Shown here: in pieces, positions 1 through 6,241 of the stretch | Numbering within the stretch: the stretch's first letter is position 1 | How the letters are laid out: each line of letters opens with the position of its first letter | DNA from: Rhodospirillales bacterium | Lineage (GTDB): Bacteria > Pseudomonadota > Alphaproteobacteria > Rhodospirillales_A > Casp-alpha2 | DNA: 6,241 nucleotides | Assembly: GCA_016763915.1 (NCBI GenBank) | Contig: JAESSX010000284.1 | Span: forward strand, 1 to 6,241 | Direction: 5' to 3' | Made by a program: the position numbers and the translations under genes | Notes under the pieces: generated by a model | The model's database searches: none | What the model saw: the letters and a program-made list of their open reading frames with translations, nothing else | Told to the model about the DNA's origin: nothing

Positions 1-1077
1 GCCCAGGCGCTGGCCGCCGAACTGGTGGAGCGGGGCTGCCGGCTGGCTGTGTTTACCGACCGCCGCGGGGATACCTGGCAGGGCAATAGCGTCGCCGGAG
101 ACGTGGAAACCTTTCGTATCCGGGCCGGCGGGGTGGCCGGAAAGAGCTTCTTCGCGCGCCTGAAAAGCGGCACGGAACTGGTTATCGGCACCTGGCAGGC
201 GCGCGGGCTTCTGAAACGCCTCAACCCGAAAGCCGTCATCGGCTTCGGCGGTTATGCCTCGATCCCGACCATGCTCGCCGCCACCGTCGGCGGCTATCCG
301 ACCGCCTTCCATGAACAGAACGCCGTCCTTGGGCGCGCCAACCGTCTGCTGGCGTCGCGGGTCGAAAGCATCGCAACGTCCTTCGAGAAGGCCGAAGGCC
401 TGCCCGGACATGGCGCGGCGCGGGTCGTGCATACGGGCATGCCGGTTCGGCCCGCCGTTTCCGCCATGCGCGGGCATCCGTATCCGCCCTTGACCTCTGA
501 CGGCCCGGTGTCGCTGCTGGTAATCGGGGGCTCGCAGGGGGCGCGGGTGTTTTCCGATGTGGTTCCTTCGGCGCTGGGGCTTCTCGATGAGGACCTGCGC
601 CAGCGCCTTAGGGTGTCCCAACAATGCCGCGCGGAAGACATGGACCGAACCCGGGACCGCTACCGGGAGCTTGGCCTGGACGCCCATCTTGCAACGTTTT
701 TCGACGACGTGCCCGAACGTCTCGCCGCCGCGCACTTGCTGATCGGGCGGTCCGGCGCGTCCACCGTCGCCGAAACCCTGGTCGTCGGCCGCCCGGCGAT
801 CCTGGTGCCGTACCCCCATGCCATCGACGACCACCAAACCCGCAACGCGTGCGCCATTGACGAGGCCGGGGCCGGCTGGCTGATGCCGGAACAGGCGTTC
901 ACGCCGCCCAATCTGGCGGCGCGGCTGGATTCCCTGTTCGGCCTGCCGGCGATTCTGGAAAAGGCCGCTTCGGCGGCCAGGGACTCAGCCGCCGAAAATG
1001 CCGCCGGGCGTCTCGCCGACATGGTGTGCACGCTGCTGCCATCGAACGGTGACGGCGACGAAAGGAGGGCGGCATGA
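1..1077 (+). CDS. murG: MurG, UDP-GlcNAc:lipid I N-acetylglucosaminyltransferase (5' partial)
   Basis: MurG transfers GlcNAc from UDP-GlcNAc to undecaprenyl-PP-MurNAc-pentapeptide (lipid I), giving lipid II at the inner face of the cytoplasmic membrane. The frame is open from base 1, and 358 residues are visible. It begins [12 protein letters not shown], which in the family follows directly after the N-terminal GGTGGH loop, so about 15-20 codons lie upstream. Recognisable motifs, in order, are GFGGYAS (about 241-261), [14 protein letters not shown] (about 310-351), TGMPVRP (about 433-453), GGSQGAR (526-546), SGASTVAE (751-774, whose Glu matches the UDP-GlcNAc ribose-binding residue) and [10 protein letters not shown] (about 808-837). 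These cover both Rossmann-like domains of the GT-B fold. A GTG at 25 is only an internal codon, because the family alignment continues upstream of it. The stop overlaps the murC start as ATGA. Identification is firm; only the true start is out of view. Confidence 0.97.
   Translation, partial: AQALAAELVERGCRLAVFTDRRGDTWQGNSVAGDVETFRIRAGGVAGKSFFARLKSGTELVIGTWQARGLLKRLNPKAVIGFGGYASIPTMLAATVGGYPTAFHEQNAVLGRANRLLASRVESIATSFEKAEGLPGHGAARVVHTGMPVRPAVSAMRGHPYPPLTSDGPVSLLVIGGSQGARVFSDVVPSALGLLDEDLRQRLRVSQQCRAEDMDRTRDRYRELGLDAHLATFFDDVPERLAAAHLLIGRSGASTVAETLVVGRPAILVPYPHAIDDHQTRNACAIDEAGAGWLMPEQAFTPPNLAARLDSLFGLPAILEKAASAARDSAAENAAGRLADMVCTLLPSNGDGDERRAA
1061..1068 (+). promoter_or_regulatory. Shine-Dalgarno site of murC
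   Basis: AAAGGAGG lies within the last codons of murG, 5 bases before the ATG at 1074. It is the strongest ribosome-binding site in the window. It supports the ATGA-overlap start of murC, so murC can initiate independently as well as by coupling to murG. Confidence 0.85.
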
Positions 1078-2513
1078 AGGCGCTTCCCCTCGACATCGGC
1101 ACGATCCATTTCGTCGGCATCGGCGGCATCGGCATGAGCGGCATCGCCGAAGTCCTGCATACGTTGGGATATTCGGTGCAGGGCAGCGACGTCACGGAGA
1201 GCGCCAACGTCAAGCGTCTTCGCGACCTTGGCGTTCCGATCCATATCGGCCATGCTGAAGAAAACCTGGGCGAGGCCCGGGTGATCGTCATTTCGACGGC
1301 GGTCAAATCCGACAACCCGGAAATCCACGCCGCCCGCCATCGCATGATTCCGGTCGTTCGCCGGGCCGAGATGCTGGGCGAACTGATGCGCCTGAAATGG
1401 TCGATCGCCGTCGGCGGCACCCACGGCAAGACCACCACGACGTCGTTGATCGCCGCCGTGCTCGATACCGCCGGCATGGACCCGACGGTCATCAACGGCG
1501 GGATCATCAATGCCTGGGGCTCCAACGCGCGGTTGGGCGGCGGCGACTGGATGGTCGCCGAGGCCGATGAGTCCGACGGCACGTTCCTGAAATTACCGGC
1601 GACAATTGCCGTGGTCACCAACATCGACCCGGAACACCTGGACCATTACGGGTCCTTCGACGGCCTGCGCGACGCTTTCGATAGTTTCGTCGCCAACATC
1701 CCGTTTTACGGTTTCGCCGCCTTGTGCATCGACCATGGCGAGGTGCAGGCCATGATTCCCCGGGTTTCCGACCGCCGCATCATCACCTACGGGTTCAGCC
1801 CGCAGGCCGACGTGCGCGCCGTTAACGTCACGACAACGCCCGAAGCGGCGCGCTTCGATGTCCATATCACCGACCGCAAGACCGGCGCCGAGAAGATCTT
1901 CGAGAATATGGCGCTGTCCATGCTCGGCGAACACAACGTGCAGAACGCGCTGGCGGCCATTGCCATTGCCGTTGAAATGGACATCGGCGAAGACGTTATC
2001 CGCCGTTCGCTGGACTCCTTTGAAGGCGTCCGGCGGCGTTTCACCCGCGTCGACGTGGTCGACGCCATCACCATTATCGACGATTACGGCCATCACCCGG
2101 TGGAGATCGCCGCGGTGCTGAAAACCGCACGGGCGGCAACCGAAGGCAAGGTTGTCGCCGTCGTGCAGCCGCATCGCTACTCCCGGCTGGAGGATTTGTT
2201 TGAAGGGTTCTGCACCTGCTTCAACGACGCCGACGCGGTTGTCGTCGCCGACGTTTTCGAGGCCGGAGAAGACCCCATCGAAGGAATCCACCGGGACGCT
2301 TTGGTCGACGGGCTGGAGCGTCACGGGCACCGTACGGTGCGGGCGCTGGAGGGCCCCGGCGGGCTGGCCGGAATGATCGACACCCTGGCGGCACCCGGAG
2401 ACATGGTGGTGTTCCTGGGCGCCGGCGATATTACCCGCTGGGCGAACGAATTGCCGGACCAGTTGCGCCGGTTGCGGGCCAAGGGCAGGGAGGCGGGGAA
2501 TGATGCCGGCTAA
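1074..2513 (+). CDS. murC: MurC, UDP-N-acetylmuramate--L-alanine ligase
   Basis: MurC is the first of the cytoplasmic Mur ligases. It uses ATP to join L-alanine to the lactyl carboxylate of UDP-MurNAc. The protein is 479 residues, the usual family length. The N-terminal UDP-binding domain carries [16 protein letters not shown] (residues 11-26). The central ATPase domain has the P-loop GTHGKTTTT (115-123, Lys119), EADESDG (163-169) and [11 protein letters not shown] (183-193), followed by HNVQNALAA (287-295). The C-terminal domain has GVRRRF (318-323), DDYGHHP (336-342), QPHRYSR (365-371) and FLGAGDI (447-453). The HNVQN element and DDYGHHP segment fit MurC rather than MurD, MurE, MurF or Mpl. 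The start is set by the strong AAAGGAGG and the ATGA overlap with murG. The last 14 bases overlap murB. Nothing looks broken. Confidence 0.98.
   Translation: MKALPLDIGTIHFVGIGGIGMSGIAEVLHTLGYSVQGSDVTESANVKRLRDLGVPIHIGHAEENLGEARVIVISTAVKSDNPEIHAARHRMIPVVRRAEMLGELMRLKWSIAVGGTHGKTTTTSLIAAVLDTAGMDPTVINGGIINAWGSNARLGGGDWMVAEADESDGTFLKLPATIAVVTNIDPEHLDHYGSFDGLRDAFDSFVANIPFYGFAALCIDHGEVQAMIPRVSDRRIITYGFSPQADVRAVNVTTTPEAARFDVHITDRKTGAEKIFENMALSMLGEHNVQNALAAIAIAVEMDIGEDVIRRSLDSFEGVRRRFTRVDVVDAITIIDDYGHHPVEIAAVLKTARAATEGKVVAVVQPHRYSRLEDLFEGFCTCFNDADAVVVADVFEAGEDPIEGIHRDALVDGLERHGHRTVRALEGPGGLAGMIDTLAAPGDMVVFLGAGDITRWANELPDQLRRLRAKGREAGNDAG
2488..2493 (+). promoter_or_regulatory. Shine-Dalgarno site of murB
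   Basis: GGGAGG lies inside the murC 3' end, 6 bases before the ATG at 2500 and 9 bases before a second in-frame ATG at 2503. Spacing favours 2500 slightly, but either start is workable and they differ by a single Met. Confidence 0.65.
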
Positions 2514-3432
2514 GCAATCCGCCCCCGGTCTGATGGAACGCCTTCCCGCCGTGCGCGGCTCGCTGCAGGAGGATGCGCCGTTGGCGAAGTATAGCTGGTT
2601 CAAGACCGGCGGCGCGGCGGACGCCCTGTTCCAGCCCGCCGACGCCGATGATCTGGCCGGATTCCTGCGCGACACCCCGGCCCAGGTCCCGGTCACCGTC
2701 ATCGGCACGGCGTCCAACATCATTATTCGCGATGGCGGCGTCGAAGGCGTGGTCATCCGGATCGGCCGCGGCTTCGCCGGCATCGATATCGACGGCGACG
2801 TGGTCACCGCCGGGGCCGCCGCCCATGACGTCACCGTGGCGCGCGAGGCACGCGACGCCGGGCTGGCGGGGCTGGAATTCCTGTCCGGGATTCCGGGCAC
2901 CATCGGCGGTGGGCTGAGGATGAACGCCGGCGCCTATGGGACCGAATTCAAGGATATTTTAATCGATGCCGAAGCCCTCGACGGACAGGGAAACCGGCAT
3001 CGGCTAGAGCCGGCCGGCATGGGGTTCGGATACCGTCATTGCGGCGTGCCGGAAGACTGGATTTTCACTAGCGCCCGGCTCCGGGGCGTTGCCGGCGACC
3101 GTGACGCCATCACGCGGCGCATGGACGAAATTCAGGCCGAGCGCGAAGCGACCCAGCCGTTAAGGACGCCGACCGGGGGCTCGACGTTCCGCAATCCCGA
3201 AGGCGCCAAGGCGTGGATCCTGATCGATAATGCCGGTTGCCGGGGGCTCATGCGCGGCAAGGCCCGGGTTTCGGACCTGCACTGCAACTTTCTGATCAAT
3301 ACCGGCGGCGCCACGGCGGCCGACCTCGAAGGCCTCGGCGAAGAGGTCCGCCGCCGCGTCTTCGAAGACAGCGCCATCACCCTGGAATGGGAAATCCGCC
3401 GCATCGGGCGCGCCCAGGGAGGTCTCACATGA
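2500..3432 (+). CDS. murB: MurB, UDP-N-acetylenolpyruvoylglucosamine reductase
   Basis: MurB is the FAD-dependent, NADPH-using enzyme that reduces UDP-GlcNAc-enolpyruvate to UDP-MurNAc, the substrate of the MurC encoded just upstream. The protein is 310 residues. Visible elements are KYSWFKTGG (residues 30-38), the FAD-binding stretch [13 protein letters not shown] (68-80), [19 protein letters not shown] (124-142) with AGAYG following, FGYRH (176-180), [10 protein letters not shown] (224-233) and the C-terminal EIRRIG (298-303). By family knowledge, Ser228 would be the proton donor, and Arg179 and Glu298 the other catalytic residues. The length and lack of the long insertion seen in the E. 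coli enzyme fit the type II MurB class. One oddity is Ala where the loop usually reads G-x-G-S-N (here G-T-A-S-N). The gene overlaps murC by 14 bases and ddl by 4, implying translational coupling. Confidence 0.97.
   Translation: MMPAKQSAPGLMERLPAVRGSLQEDAPLAKYSWFKTGGAADALFQPADADDLAGFLRDTPAQVPVTVIGTASNIIIRDGGVEGVVIRIGRGFAGIDIDGDVVTAGAAAHDVTVAREARDAGLAGLEFLSGIPGTIGGGLRMNAGAYGTEFKDILIDAEALDGQGNRHRLEPAGMGFGYRHCGVPEDWIFTSARLRGVAGDRDAITRRMDEIQAEREATQPLRTPTGGSTFRNPEGAKAWILIDNAGCRGLMRGKARVSDLHCNFLINTGGATAADLEGLGEEVRRRVFEDSAITLEWEIRRIGRAQGGLT
3416..3422 (+). promoter_or_regulatory. Shine-Dalgarno site of ddl
   Basis: AGGGAGG sits 6 bases before the ATG at 3429. It decides the ddl start: the same frame is open back to an ATG at 3237, but that upstream stretch lies wholly inside murB and translates to an arginine- and proline-rich out-of-frame product. 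Confidence 0.8.
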
Positions 3433-4334
3433 CCCGGCATGTGGCGGTTCTGATGGGCGGCTGGTCGGCGGAACGGGAAGTCTCGCTGGTCTCCGGCGCG
3501 GCCGTGGTCCAGGCGTTGGGCGAGGCCGGAATGAAAGTGACCTCGATTGACGTGCAACGCGACATGGGGGCGTTGCTGACGCGCCTGTACCCACGCCCCG
3601 ATGCGGTATTCAACGCGCTGCACGGCCGCTTTGGCGAGGACGGTTGCGTTCAGGGATTGTTGGATATCCTGGACATTCCCTACACCCATTCGGGGCTGCT
3701 GTCCTCGGCGCTGGCCATGGACAAGCCGATGGCGAAACGGCTGTTTGCCGAGGCCGGGATTCCGGTCGCCGAGCACAGGATTGTTTCGCGCGAAGAAATC
3801 ATCGCCGGCGACATTATGGAGCGGCCCTATGTCATCAAGCCCTTGAACGAGGGCTCGAGTGTCGGCGTCCATATCGTGCCCGAAGGCGCGAATGAGCCGT
3901 TGTTCAACGACACCGGCTGGCCGTTCGGCGACCGGGTCATGGTCGAGAAATTCATTCCCGGCCTGGAGTTGACCGTCACGGTCATGGGCGACCGGGCCCT
4001 GGCCGTCACCGATATCAGGACCGGTCGGGAATTCTACGATTACGACGCCAAATACGCGCCCGCCGGCTCACGCCATGTGATTCCGGCCGACATCGAGCCC
4101 GGGGTTTCCGAAGAGGTTATGCGCCTCGCCGTTCTGGCGCATCAAACGCTCGGCTGCCGGGGCGTTTCCAGGGCCGACTTCCGTTACGACGGAGATCGGC
4201 CGTATCTGCTTGAAATCAATACCCAGCCGGGCATGACCCCGACCTCACTGGTGCCTGAACAGGCCAAGTACGCCGGTATCTCGTTTCAGGAACTGGTGGT
4301 GTGGATGGTCGACAACGCGGAGTGCGACGCATGA
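3429..4334 (+). CDS. ddl: Ddl, D-alanine--D-alanine ligase
   Basis: Ddl is a cytoplasmic ATP-grasp ligase. It condenses two D-alanines into the dipeptide that MurF adds to the UDP-MurNAc-tripeptide. The protein is 301 residues, typical of the DdlB size class. Motifs in order are GGWSAEREVSLVSG (residues 10-23, with Glu15 matching the first D-Ala-binding glutamate), HGRFGEDG (65-72), YTHSGLLSSALAMDK (85-99), VIKPLNEGSSVGV (135-147), EKFIPGLELTVTVMGD (173-188), YDAKYAPAGS (205-214), SRADFRYD (247-254) and LEINTQPGMTPTSL (261-274). Asp250, Glu262 and Asn264 match the Mg2+ ligands, and Arg248 the phosphate-binding arginine. The residues after YDAKY fit a D-Ala-D-Ala rather than a D-Ala-D-Lac ligase, though this is inference. 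It overlaps murB and ftsQ by ATGA at both ends. Confidence 0.97.
   Translation: MTRHVAVLMGGWSAEREVSLVSGAAVVQALGEAGMKVTSIDVQRDMGALLTRLYPRPDAVFNALHGRFGEDGCVQGLLDILDIPYTHSGLLSSALAMDKPMAKRLFAEAGIPVAEHRIVSREEIIAGDIMERPYVIKPLNEGSSVGVHIVPEGANEPLFNDTGWPFGDRVMVEKFIPGLELTVTVMGDRALAVTDIRTGREFYDYDAKYAPAGSRHVIPADIEPGVSEEVMRLAVLAHQTLGCRGVSRADFRYDGDRPYLLEINTQPGMTPTSLVPEQAKYAGISFQELVVWMVDNAECDA
4319..4322 (+). promoter_or_regulatory. Probable Shine-Dalgarno site of ftsQ
   Basis: GGAG lies 8 bases before the ATG at 4331, inside the end of ddl. It is modest but well spaced. A GTG at 4301 in the same frame would add ten residues and has an AGGA at 4288-4291. The ATGA overlap repeated through this operon makes 4331 the better start. 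Confidence 0.5.
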
Positions 4335-5179
4335 AAAAGACAGGAAGCCCGAGAAATTCGAAACGCGGCCAGCCGCGCCGCCGGGTGGTTCCGTTCTGGC
4401 GACTGCATAATTTTCGAATATCCCTGATGGTTCTGCTGATCGGGTTGGCGCTCGGCGGCGGTTGGCGTGTGTGGCAGTCGGGCTGGGTTCCCGCGACCCT
4501 GGATAAAGCCCGGTGGGCGGTGATCGCGGCGTCGACAAAAATGGGTTTCAAGGTCAACGAAATCCTTGTCATCGGACGCAACGAAACCAGGCAGAAAGAT
4601 CTTCTGGCTGCTATCCGTCTGGCCCGGGGGGCGCCGATCTTCGCCTTTGACCTGGAAGCCGCGCAAAAGCGGGTCGAGGCCTTGCCATGGGTCAAAAGGG
4701 CCACGGTCGAGCGTATGCTGCCCGATACCGTGCTGTTGAACGTTGAGGAACGCCAGCCTTTGGTGTTGTGGCAGCACAAGGGGGAGTTCGCCCTTATTGA
4801 TACCGACGGCGATGTCATTTTGCGTTCCGGCCTGGAGCGGTTTTCCGACCTGCTGGTGGTGGTCGGCGCGGACGCGCCCCAGCACGCCTCCAAGCTGTTG
4901 CAGGCGCTGGCCACGGAACCCGAACTGATGCGCCTGGTCAAGGCCGCGGTCCGTGTCGGCGGGCGGCGCTGGAACCTGCGCCTTGAGGGCGATATCGACG
5001 TGCGCCTGCCCGAGGACAATGCCGCCGCCGCCTGGACCCGTTTGGCCGAATACGAAAAGACCCACCAGGTGCTGGAGCGCGATGTGCGGATTTTGGACCT
5101 GCGCCTGCCGGACCGGCTGATCGTGCGCCGGCCGCCGCGCCCGGCCAAACCGGTCAAGGCCAAGCGCCAGGAAACATAA
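4331..5179 (+). CDS. ftsQ: FtsQ, divisome scaffold protein
   Basis: FtsQ is a bitopic inner-membrane division protein. In well-studied bacteria it binds FtsB and FtsL and helps control septal synthesis by FtsW/FtsI. The 282-residue protein has a short, very basic cytoplasmic N-terminus (residues 1-27) and one membrane segment at about 29-47 (ISLMVLLIGLALGGGW and flanks). A periplasmic POTRA domain spans about 72-140, starting GFKVNEILVIGRNET, with APIFAFDL (101-108), LPWVKRATVER (118-128) and VLLNVEERQPL (134-144). The following beta domain includes FALIDTDGDVI (153-163) and ends with DLRLPDRLIVR (256-266). The tail RRPPRPAKPVKAKRQET is basic and proline-rich. FtsQ sequences diverge widely, so identity rests on this architecture, the POTRA motifs and the position between ddl and ftsA. 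The ATG at 4331 overlaps the ddl stop. Confidence 0.95.
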   Translation: MKKTGSPRNSKRGQPRRRVVPFWRLHNFRISLMVLLIGLALGGGWRVWQSGWVPATLDKARWAVIAASTKMGFKVNEILVIGRNETRQKDLLAAIRLARGAPIFAFDLEAAQKRVEALPWVKRATVERMLPDTVLLNVEERQPLVLWQHKGEFALIDTDGDVILRSGLERFSDLLVVVGADAPQHASKLLQALATEPELMRLVKAAVRVGGRRWNLRLEGDIDVRLPEDNAAAAWTRLAEYEKTHQVLERDVRILDLRLPDRLIVRRPPRPAKPVKAKRQET

Positions 5180-5180
5180 A

Positions 5181-5184
5181 AGAG
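5181..5184 (+). promoter_or_regulatory. Weak Shine-Dalgarno-like site before ftsA
   Basis: AGAG lies 8 bases before an ATG at 5193 but only 2 bases before the ATG at 5187. Spacing therefore favours 5193. It is the poorest ribosome-binding site in the window. An AGGA at 5169-5172 is 14 bases from 5187, longer than usual. Confidence 0.35.
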
Positions 5185-5192
5185 ATATGGAT

Positions 5193-6241
5193 ATGAAAAA
5201 GAATACAGCCCAAAAAAGGGTCCGCAACGGCCTTGTCGCGGCGCTCGATGTCGGCACCACCAAAGTCTGTTGCCTGATTGCGCGGCTTGATCAGAACGCC
5301 GGCCCGGCGCCGGAAGACGGGCTCAAGATTATCGGTATAGGCCATCAGGTGTCCAAAGGCCTGCGCTCGGGCGCCATCGTCGACCTGGAAGAAACCGAAA
5401 CCTCCATCCGGGCTACCGTGGAGACCGCCGAGCAAATGGCCGGTGAAAACATCCAGGGCGTGGTCGTCAACCTGTCGGGCGGACAGCCGAAATCGCGTCT
5501 GATCGCCTATGAGGTGTCCATCGCCGGGCACGAAATCGGCGACGCCGATTTGCGCCGCATCCTCGATCCTTCGGTGCTGAAGGACGGGTTGGCCAAAGAA
5601 CGCGAACTGCAACACACCATCCCCGTCGGCTATTCGGTCGACGGTAACCGGGGGGTGCGCGATCCGCGCGGCATGTTCGGCGAACGCTTAGGCGTCAACA
5701 TGCACATCATCAGCGCGCTGAGCGGTCCGGTCCGCAACCTGGAAACCAGCGTTCAGCGCTGTCATCTGGATGTCCATGACAAGGTGGTTTCGTCTTATGC
5801 GTCCGCGCTTTCGACCCTGGTCGAAGACGAAACCCAACTGGGCGTGACGTGCATCGATATGGGTGGCGGCACGACATCCATGGCGGTCTACTTCGACGGC
5901 GAACTGGTGCATACCGATATCATTCCCGTCGGCGGGGTCCACGTTACCAATGACATCGCGCGCGGCTTATCCACGCCGCTCGATCAGGCCGAACGCATGA
6001 AGACGCTGTACGGCAGTGTGTTGGCGTCGTCGTCGGACGACCGCGAGATCATCAAGGCGCCCCTGGTCGGCGAGGGCCGTGGCAGCGAGTCCAACAATAT
6101 TCCGCGTTCCCTGCTGATCAGCATTATCCGGCCCCGCCTCGAGGAAACCATGGAACACCTGGCAGAACCACTGGTTCGGCATCGCCGAAGGCCACCAGCA
6201 CGCCCACACGGCGCCGTTCAGATTGTCGTACCCGAGGCAGA
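5193..6241 (+). CDS. ftsA: FtsA, actin-like FtsZ membrane anchor (3' partial, tail anomalous)
   Basis: FtsA is the actin-fold ATP-binding protein that tethers FtsZ filaments to the cytoplasmic membrane and recruits later divisome proteins. Counting from the ATG at 5193, the phosphate-1 motif ALDVGTTKVC is at residues 17-26. The 1C subdomain that replaces actin's 1B follows at about 80-165, with VVVNLSGG at 90-97. The phosphate-2 motif CIDMGGGTTSMAV is at 220-232, then PVGGVHVTNDIARGL (245-259) and SSDDREIIKAPLVGEG (280-295). IPRSLLISIIRPRLEET (303-319) is the last clearly FtsA-like stretch, ending near base 6149. After that the frame stays open to the edge, but the residues turn arginine- and proline-rich and the expected LTGGAS-type adenosine motif and C-terminal amphipathic helix do not appear. 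The start could also be the ATG at 5187, two codons earlier. It follows ftsQ after a gap of 7-13 bases. Confidence 0.93.
   Translation, partial: MKKNTAQKRVRNGLVAALDVGTTKVCCLIARLDQNAGPAPEDGLKIIGIGHQVSKGLRSGAIVDLEETETSIRATVETAEQMAGENIQGVVVNLSGGQPKSRLIAYEVSIAGHEIGDADLRRILDPSVLKDGLAKERELQHTIPVGYSVDGNRGVRDPRGMFGERLGVNMHIISALSGPVRNLETSVQRCHLDVHDKVVSSYASALSTLVEDETQLGVTCIDMGGGTTSMAVYFDGELVHTDIIPVGGVHVTNDIARGLSTPLDQAERMKTLYGSVLASSSDDREIIKAPLVGEGRGSESNNIPRSLLISIIRPRLEETMEHLAEPLVRHRRRPPARPHGAVQIVVPEA
6150..6241 (+). other. Anomalous right edge, not FtsA-like in any frame
   Basis: From about 6150 the ftsA frame gives HLAEPLVRHRRRPPARP, unlike the family. The frame starting one base later (6154) has C or G at nearly every third position, as real genes in this window do, and reads TWQNHWFGIAEGHQHAH. 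That is not FtsA either, and its frame has a TGA at 6115-6117 and no start codon downstream. I do not recognise the product. On the minus strand the same bases are also open over most of the stretch. The stretch may come from another locus joined here by assembly error, or mark a real breakpoint. Confidence 0.5.

Noticed and set aside
25..27. GTG as a possible murG start
   Set aside because: The frame and family similarity continue upstream to base 1, and no ribosome-binding site precedes it. The gene is simply cut by the window edge.
660..1624. Minus-strand open frames opposite murG and murC
   Set aside because: Both plus-strand genes have intact diagnostic motifs here. The antisense products show no domain signature.
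1593..2903. Long minus-strand open frame (436 codons) opposite murC and murB
   Set aside because: It lies fully antisense to two well-identified genes. Its product resembles no family I know, and long antisense frames are expected in GC-rich coding DNA.
3237..3428. 64-residue N-terminal extension of Ddl from an ATG at 3237
   Set aside because: The extension is entirely inside murB and is arginine/proline-rich. The Ddl fold begins at [11 protein letters not shown] (3429), which has a strong AGGGAGG site.
4406..4411. CATAAT within ftsQ as a possible -10 promoter element
   Set aside because: No acceptable -35 hexamer is found 16-18 bases upstream, and a single AT-rich hexamer inside a gene is weak evidence.
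4216..5263. Two overlapping minus-strand open frames (315 and 325 codons) opposite ddl, ftsQ and the ftsA start
   Set aside because: They are composition shadows of the plus-strand genes. The products are low-complexity or unrecognisable, and ftsQ has clear architecture on the plus strand.
6177..6190. 14-base match between the anomalous tail and murC (1139-1152), CGGCATCGCCGAAG
   Set aside because: Both encode Gly-Ile-Ala-Glu with the preferred codons of a GC-rich genome. The match does not extend, so it is probably chance and not a repeat or recombination site.

Overview
The window is a GC-rich, plus-strand-only stretch of the division and cell wall (dcw) cluster. Six genes run in the same direction in the order murG - murC - murB - ddl - ftsQ - ftsA. 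The murC-murB-ddl-ftsQ-ftsA order, with murB directly between murC and ddl, is the arrangement known from Alphaproteobacteria; in Escherichia coli murB lies elsewhere. Together with the high GC content and protein signatures such as the Mur[11 protein letters not shown] segment, this suggests an alphaproteobacterium, possibly of the Rhodospirillales type. That placement is inference from gene order and remembered family features, not from a search.

Layout: positions 1-1077 are murG, open at the left edge and lacking roughly its first 15-20 codons, including the N-terminal glycine-rich loop. murC (1074-2513), murB (2500-3432), ddl (3429-4334) and ftsQ (4331-5179) are complete. ftsA starts at about 5187/5193 and runs to the right edge. 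Every junction from murG to ftsQ overlaps: three are 4-base ATGA stop/start overlaps and one, murC/murB, is a 14-base overlap. The only true gap is the 7-13 bases between ftsQ and ftsA. No promoter, terminator, RNA gene, mobile element, repeat array or CRISPR is visible, and no gene-free stretch exceeds about 15 bases.

Together the products make and deploy the peptidoglycan precursor. MurB reduces UDP-GlcNAc-enolpyruvate to UDP-MurNAc, and MurC adds L-Ala to it. Ddl makes the D-Ala-D-Ala dipeptide that MurF later attaches. MurG adds GlcNAc to lipid I to give lipid II. FtsQ and FtsA belong to the divisome that directs septal wall synthesis: FtsA tethers FtsZ to the membrane and FtsQ is the bitopic scaffold.

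I find no undescribed system here; this is a conserved housekeeping locus. The one anomaly that stands out is the last ~90 bases (about 6150-6241). There the ftsA frame stops looking like FtsA, the codon bias moves to another frame, and the C-terminal nucleotide-binding segment is missing. The simplest explanation is a chimeric contig end, but a real rearrangement cannot be excluded from the sequence alone.
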